From NCBI GenBank assembly GCA_019649035.1, contig BMAT01005499.1, positions 119,840 through 143,887 of the forward strand: a stretch of 24,048 nucleotides of DNA, given 5' to 3'. A model generated the notes under the pieces. It saw nothing but the letters and a program-made list of their open reading frames with translations. It did not search any database and was not told the origin of the DNA. Shown in pieces: positions 1 through 12,000 of the stretch. Position 1 is the stretch's first letter. The number at the start of each line of letters is the position of its first letter. Source of the stretch: Elysia marginata. Taxonomy: Eukaryota > Mollusca > Gastropoda > Plakobranchidae. Made by a program: the position numbers and the translations under genes.

Positions 1-68
1 TAAGAGGACACCCTCAAATGTAATGTAATGTCACATAAGAGGAATGGTCTTAATTGAGGGGTTCCACT
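1..68. mobile_element. Inverted partial copy of the pogo-type MITE
   Basis: Read on the minus strand, 68-30 gives GTGGAACCCCTCAATTAAGACC and then TCTTATGTGAC, matching the left end of the element at 2107-2290. The rest lies beyond the left border of the window. Confidence 0.6.
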
Positions 69-971
69 ACTAAGAAAACGGGCAAAAACTGTGTGGGGGG
101 TTTTCTCTATGTCTTTTTATTATCAGAATGTTGGCTGGTAGATCTTAAATATGGTGAAAATGTAGGGAAACAAAATCTCTGACTGACGACAAATCTAGAA
201 ACAAATTGTTTTCACACAATATTTTAAAATGTTTCAAACCAGACAAAGAAGTGGTGCATTTTGTCATGAACATCTTGCTCAATCCTTTCGGCAGCATAGC
301 TCGGTGGTTTTTGTGTAGGACTTAGTTGCAGGGATGATTTCCAATTAGTGGTTAACTGTCTACAATATGTATAAATGCTGGCTAGAGGACTCCCCAATAC
401 GCCTATGGCACAAACAAGAAACGGAAACAACAGACCACATACATTTAGTCCTAGTCATGCACTGCCCAATAACTAAACTTGAAGGAGGATGTGACACAGT
501 AAAGACAGCAGATGGTGCATTCACTGCCTGGACCAACAACTTAATTTGTAGGTATAAACCGGCCATACCATACTACATGTTCTGAAGGTGTTAACAGGCC
601 ATACCATACTACATGTTCTAGGGCCTACTGGCACAGCAAACACTGCCTCATTTTCTATAAACTGTATTCCAAACATTTCTTTCGTTCCTGTTGATGTAGT
701 TATCTTAAAATATAACACAGTAATTAAGTAAATACATGGATGGCTATTGATAAATTGTCGAGTGTAAAATAATCATGAAAAAAAAACCAAAACAAAACAA
801 AACAGAGAGTGTTCTTGTTATTTTTATTGAAAGATCAAATAACAATCATACAAAGTTTGCTGAAATGATTAAGTGTAGCATCATCAAAAAATAAGTTGTG
901 TTAAATTGAAAACAAGAATTTTTGTTTTATATGCAGAGGGTAAAAAAAAATAAAATTTCTTGTCAGATATG
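69..971. other. Left end, nothing recognised
   Basis: The only pattern is a short direct repeat, GGCCATACCATACTACATGT at 561-580 and 598-617 (period 37). The open frames there are short and overlap on both strands. Confidence 0.6.
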
Positions 972-1237
972 TTGCATCATCTAGAGGTAGACAATCTTCT
1001 TTTGGACTGTGAGGTCCGAGGTTCAGGGGCCATCCATGTAGTGGGCAGGTCGACTAGTATTAGTCCTTGAGAAAGCACTCAGGCATTAGATGAGTATGTC
1101 AGTATGCTAGAGTGAAGGGCTGTAATAGCTGCTGCTCTCTGTGGGTTCTGAAGATGTTTTGTTTGTTATGCCCTGTCCAGGCATCCACATAGAGAGTTTA
1201 GAGCACTTAGTGGATTAGGCGCTATATAAAAAACACT
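972..1237 (+). repeat. tRNA-derived SINE with L2-like tail
   Basis: The head has tRNA-like parts: GAGGTAGAC (D-arm like) and GTCCGAGGTTCAGGGGCC, which contains a B-box-like GGTTCAGGGGCC. The body includes GTATGCTAGAGTGAAGGGC, and the 3' end reads GGCGCTATATAAAAAA, similar to the tails of SINEs mobilised by L2-clade LINEs. A diverged copy is at about 7670-7876. No flanking duplication was identified. Confidence 0.6.
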
Positions 1238-1839
1238 TTTTTACTTTATATTCAAATCATGTCTTTACATAAAGAAAAATTACTTAAAGAATGGATGTAA
1301 ATGAAATATCAAAATAGGGGATGGGTTGGTGACATCTTTTTGTGTTTTGAAATATAAAATCTTTAGTTTAAATGTGGTTTTTTTTTTCATTTAAAATAAG
1401 ATGGGTCTTACTGATCCCCTATAGTTCAAAGGCAATAACCCATGTTAAAAGCAAAGATATCATAATAATTTTTTCACTGTTGTAAAGGGCTTTTAAAGAG
1501 CTTTGAAACAATGTACAGTCGAGATATTTTAAACCCGATGGGAACAATGTTTAACTTCGAATCATTCGTCCTTTGACTTATCAGTGAATATTTTATAACA
1601 AAGACATAAGATAATACAAATATAGATCTAGTTTGTATGAAACAGGTATTCGAGTTATCTGGACTTTCCTGCAAACATCTCTAGATGTCAAAATTCCTCA
1701 ACGTAGCTCATTTTGTGATGATGCTATGCATATTAACTTGACTTTTTTAAAATAACATTAATTATTAGTGCACACATGATAAAAAACATAGAAAAAGATG
1801 AAAGGGATGGGAGTAAAACAGCCATAGGGTAAGATTTCT

Positions 1840-2084
1840 TTAACCCCTTCGTGCCCTACATGACGTACGACGTACGTCATGCTTTTTGTGCCAAGATGCC
1901 ATACATGACGTACATCAATAGAATAGTGAAAAATCGTCATAGCCTATGCTAAAGTTACTTAAAAATTTGAATTTATCGATATTTTTTCCTTATAAATCAA
2001 CTCTTCTTATAAGAAAACAACCTTCAGTAAGGGCGGGCTGCATCATTGCATAGACACATATCACCTACGTCACGAAGGGGTTAA
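1840..2084. mobile_element. piggyBac-like MITE with TTAA flanks
   Basis: The element is bounded by TTAA on both sides and has inverted ends TTAACCCCTTCGTG at 1840-1853 and CACGAAGGGGTTAA at 2071-2084. TTAA target duplications and CCC-starting ends are characteristic of piggyBac elements. The 245-bp interior is non-coding and carries a near-palindrome ATGACGTACGACGTACGTCAT-like block at about 1860-1880 with several ACGTCA (CRE-like) cores. Confidence 0.75.
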
Positions 2085-2106
2085 CGTATGAAACATATAC
2101 ATATAC

Positions 2107-2290
2107 CGTGGAACCCCTCAATAAAGACCACCCCTCTTATGTGACTTTGATTTCTTTGATTTTGAAGGTGTCTACTTATGTTACATATGTATAGTACCTC
2201 AACCCCTGAACTAAGACCGCCCCCCCCCCCTTTTATAAGACACCTGTTGTCAGCAACATTTTACAAAGTCTTTATTCAGGAGTTCCACTA
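2107..2290. mobile_element. pogo/Tc1-type MITE
   Basis: The left end GTGGAACCCCTCAATAAAGAC (2108 onward) is matched in inverted orientation by GTCTTTATTCAGGAGTTCCAC at the right end (to about 2288), with TA next to both. GTGGAACC-type ends with TA duplication fit pogo/Tigger or related Tc1-mariner elements. The interior has a C-run at 2220-2230 and no coding potential. Confidence 0.6.
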
Positions 2291-4051
2291 TAAGCACACA
2301 AAAAAAAAGATTGTTGTTATCAAGTTTAACTGTTTCAAACTTCGTAACACATCCCATTTCTAAGTTTTTGCTGAAAAAAAAGTCTAAAAGCTAAATTGTG
2401 CAAGATATTTACCTTACAACCAAAAAGAATCAAGGAGAAAAAATGTTATAAAATTTAAAAAATACAAACTAAAGAGTCAAAGATATTGAAAGCTTGAAAC
2501 ACTTTTGTAAATATGTGGACACTATTTAAAAAACAAATTTCCGATCCTGATTAATCAAGGAATCTTATCTTATGTTTTAACTTGAAAGAACATTCTTACA
2601 ATTTGCCTCACAAATTAGTCTACCGGATCATCAAGAAAAACATAGATGGAATGCAGGTTCAAATATGAATTATTCTAGCAAATGAAAAAATTCAATAAAA
2701 TGAACATTTAAAAAAAAAGGAAAAGATGAGTAAACAGAAACAGGTGTGGCTGTTTGAAAAATAATCAGGGCAAATTTCAATTAATTTCGAAGTAAACAAT
2801 GTTAAGTTAAACAACAACAAAATATAATGATAGCGTTTCTTGTTTAGTATAATATAGCAATCACAGCCGCAAGTAAAGCAAAGTGCATATTATGATATAT
2901 ACATAAAACAAAACAAAGGTATACAAAAATTGTTGCTTCATGACATAAAATGTGCAAAATAAACTTAATCTGACTTCAAAAGAAAAAACCCAGTACTTCA
3001 AAAATGTGCTTTCTTATTTATCTTATTTAGGCGAAAGAGAAAAAGATTTGTTTTGGGCATGCCAAGCGGAATCCTTTTAAACCAGTTCCTTAAATAAACA
3101 CCCATATTTAAATTTCAATTCCTGTGGGCACCAAAATAATTGAAAGTATTTTTGTGATAAATAAAAAATGAAACGCAACAAAACCTTTTGGTCCCAATAT
3201 ATTGACAATATCCAAATCCACTGTGTATGTTTTATACTCGTTAGAAAAAATAAACTAAGAAAATAAACAACAAAAAACATTCTCAATTCTTTGGTTATGA
3301 AGCTTCGCCTATGAAGAAAATTAATAAAAAGTAAAACTGTTGCAATTTTAAAAAGCTTATAAAATTCTCAAGCCTTATCAAATACATCTGAATAAGACTA
3401 CACACAAAATTGGCGAGACAATTTTTTTTTCCCAATTCTTTGCACCAAATGGGGTGTGGATGTGCCATCAATCATCGATGAACAATTTCTCTTTTAATAG
3501 AATCTTTAAAAGCAAAGACTTTTGTTGCTACATTAAAACTGCATAAAATGTCCTGGGTTCAGAGTGAATGAGTCGGATATCTCAAGTTTCACATTCAAAG
3601 GTGTTATTGTTTTGAACAAGACAATTTTCCTACGCTTCCAAACCTTTAAAAAAAATTAACAAAATTATCAATATTATGTGAAAGATTTTTGTTGATTTCA
3701 AATGTACAGAAAAAGATGAGAAAACAAACCTTTAAAGGGCATTCTGAAAAAGAAAAAAAAAAGTAATTTCCGACGTCTCCTTTTGGCTCATTTGCTCTGA
3801 GCATGATACAGATGGCAAACTTTATTTTTGCTTTGAAAAATATTTACTGAGTCGCTACAGTCTATCATATCCCAACACACACTCATACACACAGTCATAA
3901 TATGCAAGTCGACGACGTACAGGGAACATCTTGCAAACAGCAATCAAAAAAGTTTTCCAATCCAGGCATAACATGTTACTGCGCTATTATACAAGTGCGT
4001 GGAAGATACTTATTGTGATGACCCTGTAGCTGCACGCAGAATCTGTACAAA

Positions 4052-4080
4052 ACATTGTGTGCGTGTGTGTGCGTGTGTCA
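4052..4080. repeat. (GT)n-type microsatellite
   Basis: An alternating GTGTGCGTGTGTGTGCGTGT tract in the left flank. A looser CACACACTCATACACACA tract is at about 3875-3893. Confidence 0.7.
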
Positions 4081-5208
4081 TGTTATTTGGCAGAGAAAAA
4101 CCCTGAGATGGGGGAAAAGCGCAAGACCATTCCTTAATATAAGGTCAGTTTTATACCACAAAGTAAATACACAAAACACTATGACTGCAGCAAACTTTTT
4201 CAATGCAAGCAAGACTTATTTACTGTAAGCAAGTAATCGTAGCTTTAACAAAAGTTGGTTTGCAACAATTGTCTTTGCACTTCAAAAATAAAATTATGCC
4301 GCCATTGACTGAAATAGCTACGGTAAGAAGTCTAGCTAAACGTATGAGTTCACTTATATAGGTCGGTAGGAAAATGATATAAATATTTCTGTTGTTTTAT
4401 TAACCAAACTACTTAACAAATACAAATCAGGGACAAGGTTTTCAACACGAAGCCCTATCATTGGTGAGTATGTTTTTTAAAAATTTTACATTTCCAAAAA
4501 AGAGCGAGAAAGTCAGTTATCATAAAAGCCATAAGGCACAGCACACAGCCTTTAAAAGTGCTAAAAATATGAGCAAGATAGTTGTAGAAAAAAATGTCAA
4601 CAATATGGAAATCTTAAAACTCTTTTTGGCTGGTAAACCATGATAAAGCTTTACTATAAACGCAAAACCACATCTGGTGGGACATGTGTATTTAAAAAAA
4701 AAACAAACATAAAATCTGAAGACGTGCAAGACTTGTATGAAGTCTGGCAATGTTGTTGCAAAAACATTCAACCAGTCAACAGCTTGTACAAAAATCCTGG
4801 ATGTACAAACTGGTGAAGTATACTGAATAAGAACAAGAACAAGCTTTGACACTAAAGAGATAGTACATAACACACACATTTGTAGCCTTTATGGCAGGTG
4901 TATATAAAAAAAAGAGTACAAAATGGATGATAAAAAGTTAGACCATTGACTAAACATTATTTAACAGGTAAAAAGTTGTTTAAAAATTTGTTTGATAAGT
5001 ACAAAAATATCACTGGCAACACCATATACCAAAGCGTAAAAAAAAAAAAAAAAACCAGCATAAGCAAGAAAGCAGAATGATTTACTGGTAAGATGAGAAA
5101 ATTCAATTCAATGAGGAAACTAAAAAGGAATGATCCTTGTGCATAAAGATACGTCCAACACCCAGGGCGAATGAGTCAGAAGTGGGAAATTTTTTTTTTT
5201 ACCAAACA

Positions 5209-5352
5209 CAATGAAAAAGTCTTTTTTCTTCTTTTTTTTCTTTACATTTTTTTACAAAACGCCAAGAAAAGGTCTTTTTTCTTTACACTTTTTTTAACAG
5301 AACGCCATGAAAAGGTATTTTTTCTTCTTCTTCTTTTTTCTCTACACTTTTA
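5209..5352. repeat. Pyrimidine-rich tandem repeat
   Basis: Three imperfect units start near 5209, 5261 and 5304, each with GCCATGAAAAGG-like sequence, a TCTTTTTTCTT run and CTTTACACTTTTT. Open frames here are low complexity. Confidence 0.6.
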
Positions 5353-7669
5353 AACAACAAAAATTTTAATATCTTTACACAAATTTTGGTATTTTTATGG
5401 AATCTTTAACATTGGTACGCTTAGAAAAAATGTCTTGTTTGAAATAGCGATGCCCTTGAAGGTGAAAACTGAACCATCCGACTAATTCACCCTGGATGCG
5501 AGAGGTATGATTGAAGATAAAATTTAAAAAAAAAAGGGCAAATGATTAAATTTAAAAATCACAAATTGCACGCCATGTGCTAAAACTGTAATTGTGTTAA
5601 ACTTGTAGCCTACCTCAAATGCTAGCAATTCTAAAAGTATATGTCATCTGGGTACTGGAAAGTCTGGAAAATCTTTTGTATCGGACTAAAGGAAACAGTT
5701 CAATGGCCCCAACAAAACTGCAAAAGTTAATTCAACAAAGTTACACAACAGACATACATTTTTGCATTTTGACTTTGCTTGCCAAAGGTTGCACTTGCAG
5801 TCGTCGGTGCTAGAAGAGCCATTGAAAAAAAGAGAAACAATATTGATTGTACAATCATTTTAGACCAAAATATTACTAGCAATTTCTTTCTATGGCTGAA
5901 TTGCATCATAGCTTACATAGCACCAAAAAAGATGCAATAAGACTGCAGTTTGACTGAGTACAGGGATATTATCTGTTATCATACCTCCCCCCCCACAAAA
6001 GATAAGTTATGGATTTAACCATTGGGAATTCTGATCACAACAAAAAAAAGAGATAAGTTATGCATCAGTGATAGCACAAAGCCAAATATTTTAACATCAA
6101 AATAAAAATGGCAATTAAAAGATGTTATGTTTTCTGTAACCTTAAAACCAAAAACGATAAGTTTAGCCAAAAAAGTTGGCACAACTCTTTCCAAGACAGG
6201 AGGAAAGTTAAGACATTTAGTTACAATCTGTAAGTGTCTATACGAAGATAAAAATTGATTCTCAGAAAAAAAGAAAAAAAACAACAGACAAAAAATGCCA
6301 TTCTTAGACCAGCTGAAGAAGATGAAGAGTTTAGAACAAATCTGAGGGGTTTGAAAATCACCATAACCATTTAGATGATAAGATTAGATGAAGACATTTT
6401 GAGCAGGAAAAATCTTATTATTAGAAACTCTCCGGGTATATAGTCTAATATAGACAGTCACGAGAAACATTTATATTTTATTTTTTAAAAATCTGTATAA
6501 GAATTGTAGTTTACTTGATTTACAAGAATGATTATTGAGTTTTGGATACTGCAAAGAATTATAATGGAATAAATATACTGCAGTTAGTGCAATCAAAAGC
6601 AGCTGTGACAGGCAACCAAAATTATTCAGGCACAAAATCGTTTTTAAAATCCAATGTAAGTGTAAGTCATAAAGAAATGAAAAAAAAGAATTTGATGCTT
6701 AAAAATTTGCCTGAAAAACTATCATTTTTAAATGTAAAGAAGTCAAAGAGTTGTGACTTTTCTTTCAATTCCTAAAGTGAAAGACAAGCAGTTAAGGGGT
6801 GTTATAAAAAAAACTTAAAGAAATAAAATATGGACTCGTGCCTGGTTGAACTCAGGTGCCTCAGAATAGTCATTAACTCTCAACAAGCCCGCCTTATTGG
6901 ACAACTGTATTTAATTTTCCACATTTTTTCTTTGACTTTCTTCTGTTTATTTTAAATAATTCTGAAAATTTCCATGGTTTTTATAAAGTTTTTGCTAATA
7001 TTTTGTCAATTAAAAACCAAGTTATATAAATGAAACCCCAACAGATTATCACAGTTTCAAGATATTTTAAACATGTTTTTGATTTTCCTTTTGTCCACCT
7101 ACTAAAAATTAAGGAAAAAAACCCCAAAAAAGCAAGGAAAGCCAATAGTTAAGATTGTTATTAAATAGTCCTGATGTCTTGACTATGTCGAGCGGGGCTA
7201 CTTGGTTGGCAAAATTGAATGCCGTATTTCTTTCTACTGTCCGTTGCTTGTGGTTTAGATCTTTGACTGATTTGCAGATTCATAAGGCGGGTCTGGGAAA
7301 AACAGTTGCAAAAAAAATTTTACATCAAACACAGATAAATACGTCTTCCTGCAGCTTAAAAAAACAACATATATTTCATTAACAACAGTACAGCAATGTT
7401 TGTGACGCGACATGGTGAAATCAGGCTTTTGTCAATGGGTCAAACCAAGGAAATGGCTGCTAAAAACAATAAATTACTTTTAGATGAGCCGACCTCGACG
7501 GCTTTTAAATCAAATACCTAGTTATTAGAGTTAAGATTTTTTTTTTGCAAATTTAAGTACATATATGACGCTTTCTCAAAATACAAATCACTCCAAATGT
7601 TTAAATTTTGACATAAGCCTGATTTTACAACGTTGGGTCACATTTGGTCAAATTTATCCTCTGCAAGTG

Positions 7670-7876
7670 TGGTCATGTGACCAAGAGGTAGACACTCAAA
7701 TTTTGGACCAAAGGGTCAGTGGTTTGATTCCTGGGTTGGCAGGTCCATGTTTAGTCCATAGGAAAAAAACTGTACACCTTCCCTCACTCAACTCATTGAT
7801 TAAGTTGGTACCCAGCAATAGAGTTATCACTATCAGTGTGCTAGAGTGATGCTTCTCTGTGTGTTCAGAAGGTATA
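7670..7876 (+). repeat. Diverged copy of the same SINE, tail lost
   Basis: It shares with 972-1237 the blocks AGAGGTAGACA, TTTTGGAC, the B-box region (here GGTTTGATTCC, one base from the pol III consensus) and GTGCTAGAGTGATGCTTCTC. The L2-like tail is not found, so the copy is truncated or interrupted. Confidence 0.55.
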
Positions 7877-8588
7877 AATTTTAGATTGGTAACTGCCTTT
7901 TAGGGTGTAACCAAGACGGTCTAAACCCAGGCCAGTTACCCAAATTGTAACACACCTCTCACTCCGTATGTTTAACACTAGCGTGTAAAGGGCCGGCCCC
8001 TTACTCAAAAATATTTTTGAATTTGTTAATGTTCTAACTCATACCAACAATTGGAAGAGATAGATCAAAATGACCCTTGGGCATAAATTTGTTTAGATTT
8101 GGGCTGGATGGCCTGGTACTGAGAACGTCTCGGGTGCAAACCATCTGAAGCCATATAAGACGAGTGAATGAATTCCTATATAAAACTGCTAGTTGGCCAT
8201 TCTCGTTATGTACACAGGGGAAAAAAAAACAGCACACAACCTGCTTTAGAATATTTTAACTTCAGCTTAGTCTCCCGAGCATGCTTAAGACCTGGCCATT
8301 TTTTAAATACATTAATAAGTAATTAAATATAAAAAAAAAACATATAAGTCTCCATTGCCCCAAAGAATGAGCTTCTTACGATGACTTTAGCAATCCAAAC
8401 TTTCCTAAAAACCAACACTGCTTTCTTTTCATTTCTTTTTTGGGAGGGGGACTCATATCTTCATTACCCTACCTACCATGAAAGAGAATTGAAGGGCCGT
8501 GGGGTAAAACATGACCACAGCTCTTCTCACCCTGCCGTAAATTTTACATTAATACAATGACAAAAGCAGTGGCTTTTTTGTCTCAAAA
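7877..8588. other. Region downstream of the gene
   Basis: AT-rich. A block at about 8105-8200 (GGATGGCCTGGTACTGAGAA, then GGTGCAAACCATC) has a loose pol III-box look and may be another decayed SINE. Nothing else is recognised. Confidence 0.4.
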
Positions 8589-8643
8589 TTTATTTTTTTG
8601 AAACTATGTAAACAGCTGTAGCTAACTCTATAAAACCTTTATT
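8589..8643 (-). terminator. Candidate poly(A) signals
   Basis: Two AATAAA hexamers are present on the minus strand, at 8638-8643 and 8589-8594, about 110 and 160 bases past the stop codon. They would give a short 3' UTR. AT-rich DNA yields such hexamers by chance, so the position after the stop is the main support. Confidence 0.45.
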
Positions 8644-8751
8644 TTTCTTGACAGGTTAAGATAAAAAAAACTGAAAAAAGCAGCATAATTTTGCGAATTT
8701 TTCAAATGGATGTAAAGATATCTCATTCTGCCCCTAAACCCCCGTTCATCT

Positions 8752-9017
8752 TCAACTCATTGAACACTCACATGCAGCATGGCTGTCGTAAGGCGGAGCC
8801 CCGGCAGGCGGCGGAGCTCCAGGGTAGGGTGGGACAGCCACGCTGGCATCACCGGCAGGGTATGGCGGGTAGGGTGGGGCACCGGCAGGGTAGGGTGCTG
8901 GTGGGTATGGGGGCACACCAGCTCCATCCGAGGGCTGAGGATAAGGGGTCGGACCCACTTGTGGCGATGGCGGGTATGGTGGCGCTCCTGCGGGTGGGTA
9001 TGGTGCTGGTGAAGGTC
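8752..9017 (-). CDS. Exon 8: PYPP-repeat C-terminus and stop
   Basis: The acceptor is TCCATCCCCAG; the exon reads open to TGA at 8752-8754. It encodes residues 294-381. Repeated blocks of the type PPYPP, APYPAGAPPYPP and PPYPGAPPP dominate, ending PPYDSHAACECSMS. GC content is far above the flanks, and codons for Pro, Tyr, Gly and Ala recur, as expected of a repeat-expanded tail. Opposite-strand open frames across this interval are shadows of this composition. A consensus donor GTGAGT lies inside the last codons (about 8768-8773), so an alternative terminus is possible. Confidence 0.8.
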
Positions 9018-12000
9018 CTGGGGATGGAAGGAGTCAAATGTCTAAAACAGAGTCACCTCTATATAATGAGTCAAACCTGCATAGTTTAAATATTAGCTTT
9101 AAACAGAGTTACCTCTATATAATGATAGAAGGAGGATGTCTTAAACAGAGTCACCTCTATATAATGATTCAAACCGGCATAGTTCTAATATTAGCTTCAT
9201 TTCAACTATAATCAGATTACCAATTTTCTCTTCTTTCTGTGGCTTGGTTGGTTGTTTGAATTTTAACATTTCTTCTCAACTACAAGGTTAGATCAGCTGC
9301 TAAAACCAATTTTAAAGTCCTTGGTTTGATTCAGCTTGGGAACAAACCCACACCTCCGGATCTCTGAGCGAGTTTCTTACCGCTAGGCCACAGAGCTGGT
9401 CTCTTTCTGTGGCATATATTTATAGTTCCACTTGTGTATAATTCTATATTAGATTCCAATAAAACATATGAACTGGACAGTAAAGTGAGGCGTATTTGAA
9501 AAGATATGAAAGTTAAGAGAGTAAAATTACAAATCAGAAGCAAAAGTCTGCCAACAAAAGAGTTTCCAATGGTCTTTTCTTTAAATAAAAATTTTCTCTG
9601 AAACACTGAATGAAAAAAATTCAAATTTCAAAAACAAAACCTGAAACAAATTGGCATTCAAAATCAAATACATTTCTGTCAAGGGTGGGTCTCTCCCCAC
9701 CAGTTACAATGGATCAGATGTGGGCAATTTTCATTTGAGAAAACACTTTTCAAAAAAAGATTTAACACTAAATGGTCAAACTCTAGTAAATAATAATAGC
9801 CACACAAGCACAAACTCAATTTTGTAGATTTTCCATAACTTTTTAACTTGTTAACTTTCAAACATATAAAGAAAAATGCAGAAAAAATTTTTTTTTAAAT
9901 CGGAATTCCTGCAAACTGGAACAGCTGCATCCTTGCGAGAGCCATCTAGAGACTACTTGTATTAACAATGCTTGCTCAACGCAATACTTTTTATCTGAGA
10001 AAGATAGAGCCTCCAAACTGAGAGCAAAATGCTCAAAGACGTTTGTAGACTCCAAACTTGTGCTTATCTCAAACTATTCTCTGGGTTCAGATGGAGGGTT
10101 TTCCTGCGTAGTCACATGTATATTCCTCACAATCATTTTTACCTGCGAATCCCGTCGCTGGGGGAGGGGCATAAGGCATTCCAGCACTTCCGTCAAAAGC
10201 AGCCGAGCTGGCATTGTATGGAGGAGGGTACTCAGGGGCTCCTGCTGGGTATGAACCTGCAAAGAGAGTGATCAAATTTCAAATGAGATTTTAGTCTCAT
10301 AACTCTCTAGTGACGATCTCAAGCGTTTTTTGTTTTTTTTTGTAAACTTTGTTCAAGTTCATCTGTAACTCCTTATTGAAAATTTTCTATAAAAATGATG
10401 ATTTTATAATTTACTATCTTGGAGTCTAAATCCAACCCATCAATGTCTGAGCGCCTATGGACATGAGATCATGCCTAAATCCAGAAGTTAGCCAGGAAAA
10501 TATCTCTGCTAAATAAAAGTTCTGCTAAACTAATCAGTTGCTGCCAATCGCCATAAATAATTTACGCAATGCTTTTCACTCAGCTCAGAAAACTTTCTTG
10601 AGCCAGCATTTGACTATGTCAATTTTTCAAAATGAAACCACTTGCTTTAAAAAATAATACAGAACTTAAGAGGTACAGAATCTAACTCATTATTGAAATT
10701 ATTTTTTAAAAAATATGATTTTATAATTTAAATCCAACCCATCAATGTCTTGAGCGCCTATGGACATGNNNNNNNNNNNNNNNNNNNNNNNNNNNNNNNN
10801 NNNNNNNNNNNNNNNNNNNNNNNNNNNNNNNNNNNNNNNNNNNNNNNNNNNNNNNNNNNNNNNNNNNNNNNNNNNNNNNNNNNNNNNNNNNNNNNNNNNN
10901 NNNNNNNNNNNNNNNNNNNNNNNNNNNNNNNNNNNNNNNNNNNNNNNNNNNNNNNNNNNNNNNNNNNNNNNNNNNNNNNNNNNNNNNNNNNNNNNNNNNN
11001 NNNNNNNNNNNNNNNNNNNNNNNNNNNNNNNNNNNNNNNNNNNNNNNNNNNNNNNNNNNNNNNNNNNNNNNNNAATTCAAGTTTATTCATCCCTAAATCC
11101 AGAGGTTAGCCAGGACGATATCTCTGCTAAATAAAAGTTCTTTGTTACTGACCTCACAAGTTACTGCCTCATACATGATCATATGCAAAAAGCGCAATCA
11201 TTCTACATAATTTATGCAATGCTTTTCCCTCAGCTCAGAAAACTATATTGAGCCAGCATTTGACTTTGTCAGTTTTTTTAAAATGAATCGGCTTTGCTTT
11301 CAATAATAATGCAGAACTTAAGAGGTAATTGTATAGACTCTAAAGCTATCCAATTAAACATAAAAGACTTTTTTTTTCAATCACAGATTAAAATCTGAAT
11401 TTATATCTAACTTTCCTGTTCTTTTAAATCTCTCTTTACAATACTTTAAATGCTTCCCAATTTAAAACACTTGGTTTATCAACTAAAGAATCCTTACTGC
11501 TATAGACAGCGTTCCTCCTGATATGTTTGAACAGTCGAGAATAACGACTGCGTTTAAATTTCAAACTGAAAATCACTCGTAGCGTTTTGTTGCTTTCTTC
11601 TTTAGCGCTCTGTCATGATAATTCGACTACAGTTAAAACTATAAGAAGATTCTATAGTCAAATTCTCCACGCTCAAGTGACTTGGACATGATTGTAGTTC
11701 AACTCAAAGAGCGAAAAATTAACCAGAAGCAAAAACACAACTCGTGATGTATATAATAAGCATATAATAAAATATACAGAATATTATGTCATGCAATAAT
11801 CTAACACAATTCAACTAAAAGGCTATCACAAACATGTTTAAAACATTGAAAGAAATGTAAGCCTGATCCTTTGACAAGTTTTTCAAAGATCAACAAGAAA
11901 ACAATGAAAGCAAAAACAACTGTGTTCTTCATACATATTAATGTATGTGTTGTGTAAATATTAAAATAAAAAACAGTTAAACACTTGTATTTTTTGTGCC

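Larger units (their letters stand above)
2291..7669. other. Left flank, no gene seen
   Basis: AT-rich DNA with many homopolymer runs. The longest open frame (119 codons, minus, 4520-4879) has no recognised domain and a composition typical of AT-rich non-coding DNA. Some of it may be a long 3' UTR or distal flank of the minus-strand gene, but no poly(A) or splice evidence requires that. Confidence 0.6.

Noticed and set aside
4520-4879. 119-codon minus-strand frame, hydrophobic and Cys/Phe-rich
   Set aside because: No domain, composition expected from AT-rich non-coding DNA, no splice or start support.
6542-6775. 77-codon plus-strand Lys/Asn/Ser-rich frame
   Set aside because: Composition of AT-rich DNA, no motif, no neighbouring exon signals.
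8691-9089. Plus-strand open frames of 132 and 77 codons, Arg/Trp/Gly-rich
   Set aside because: Antisense shadows of the GC-rich PYPP-coding exon 8.
10742-11134. Open frames of 110-124 codons
   Set aside because: They consist almost wholly of unknown residues from the N gap.
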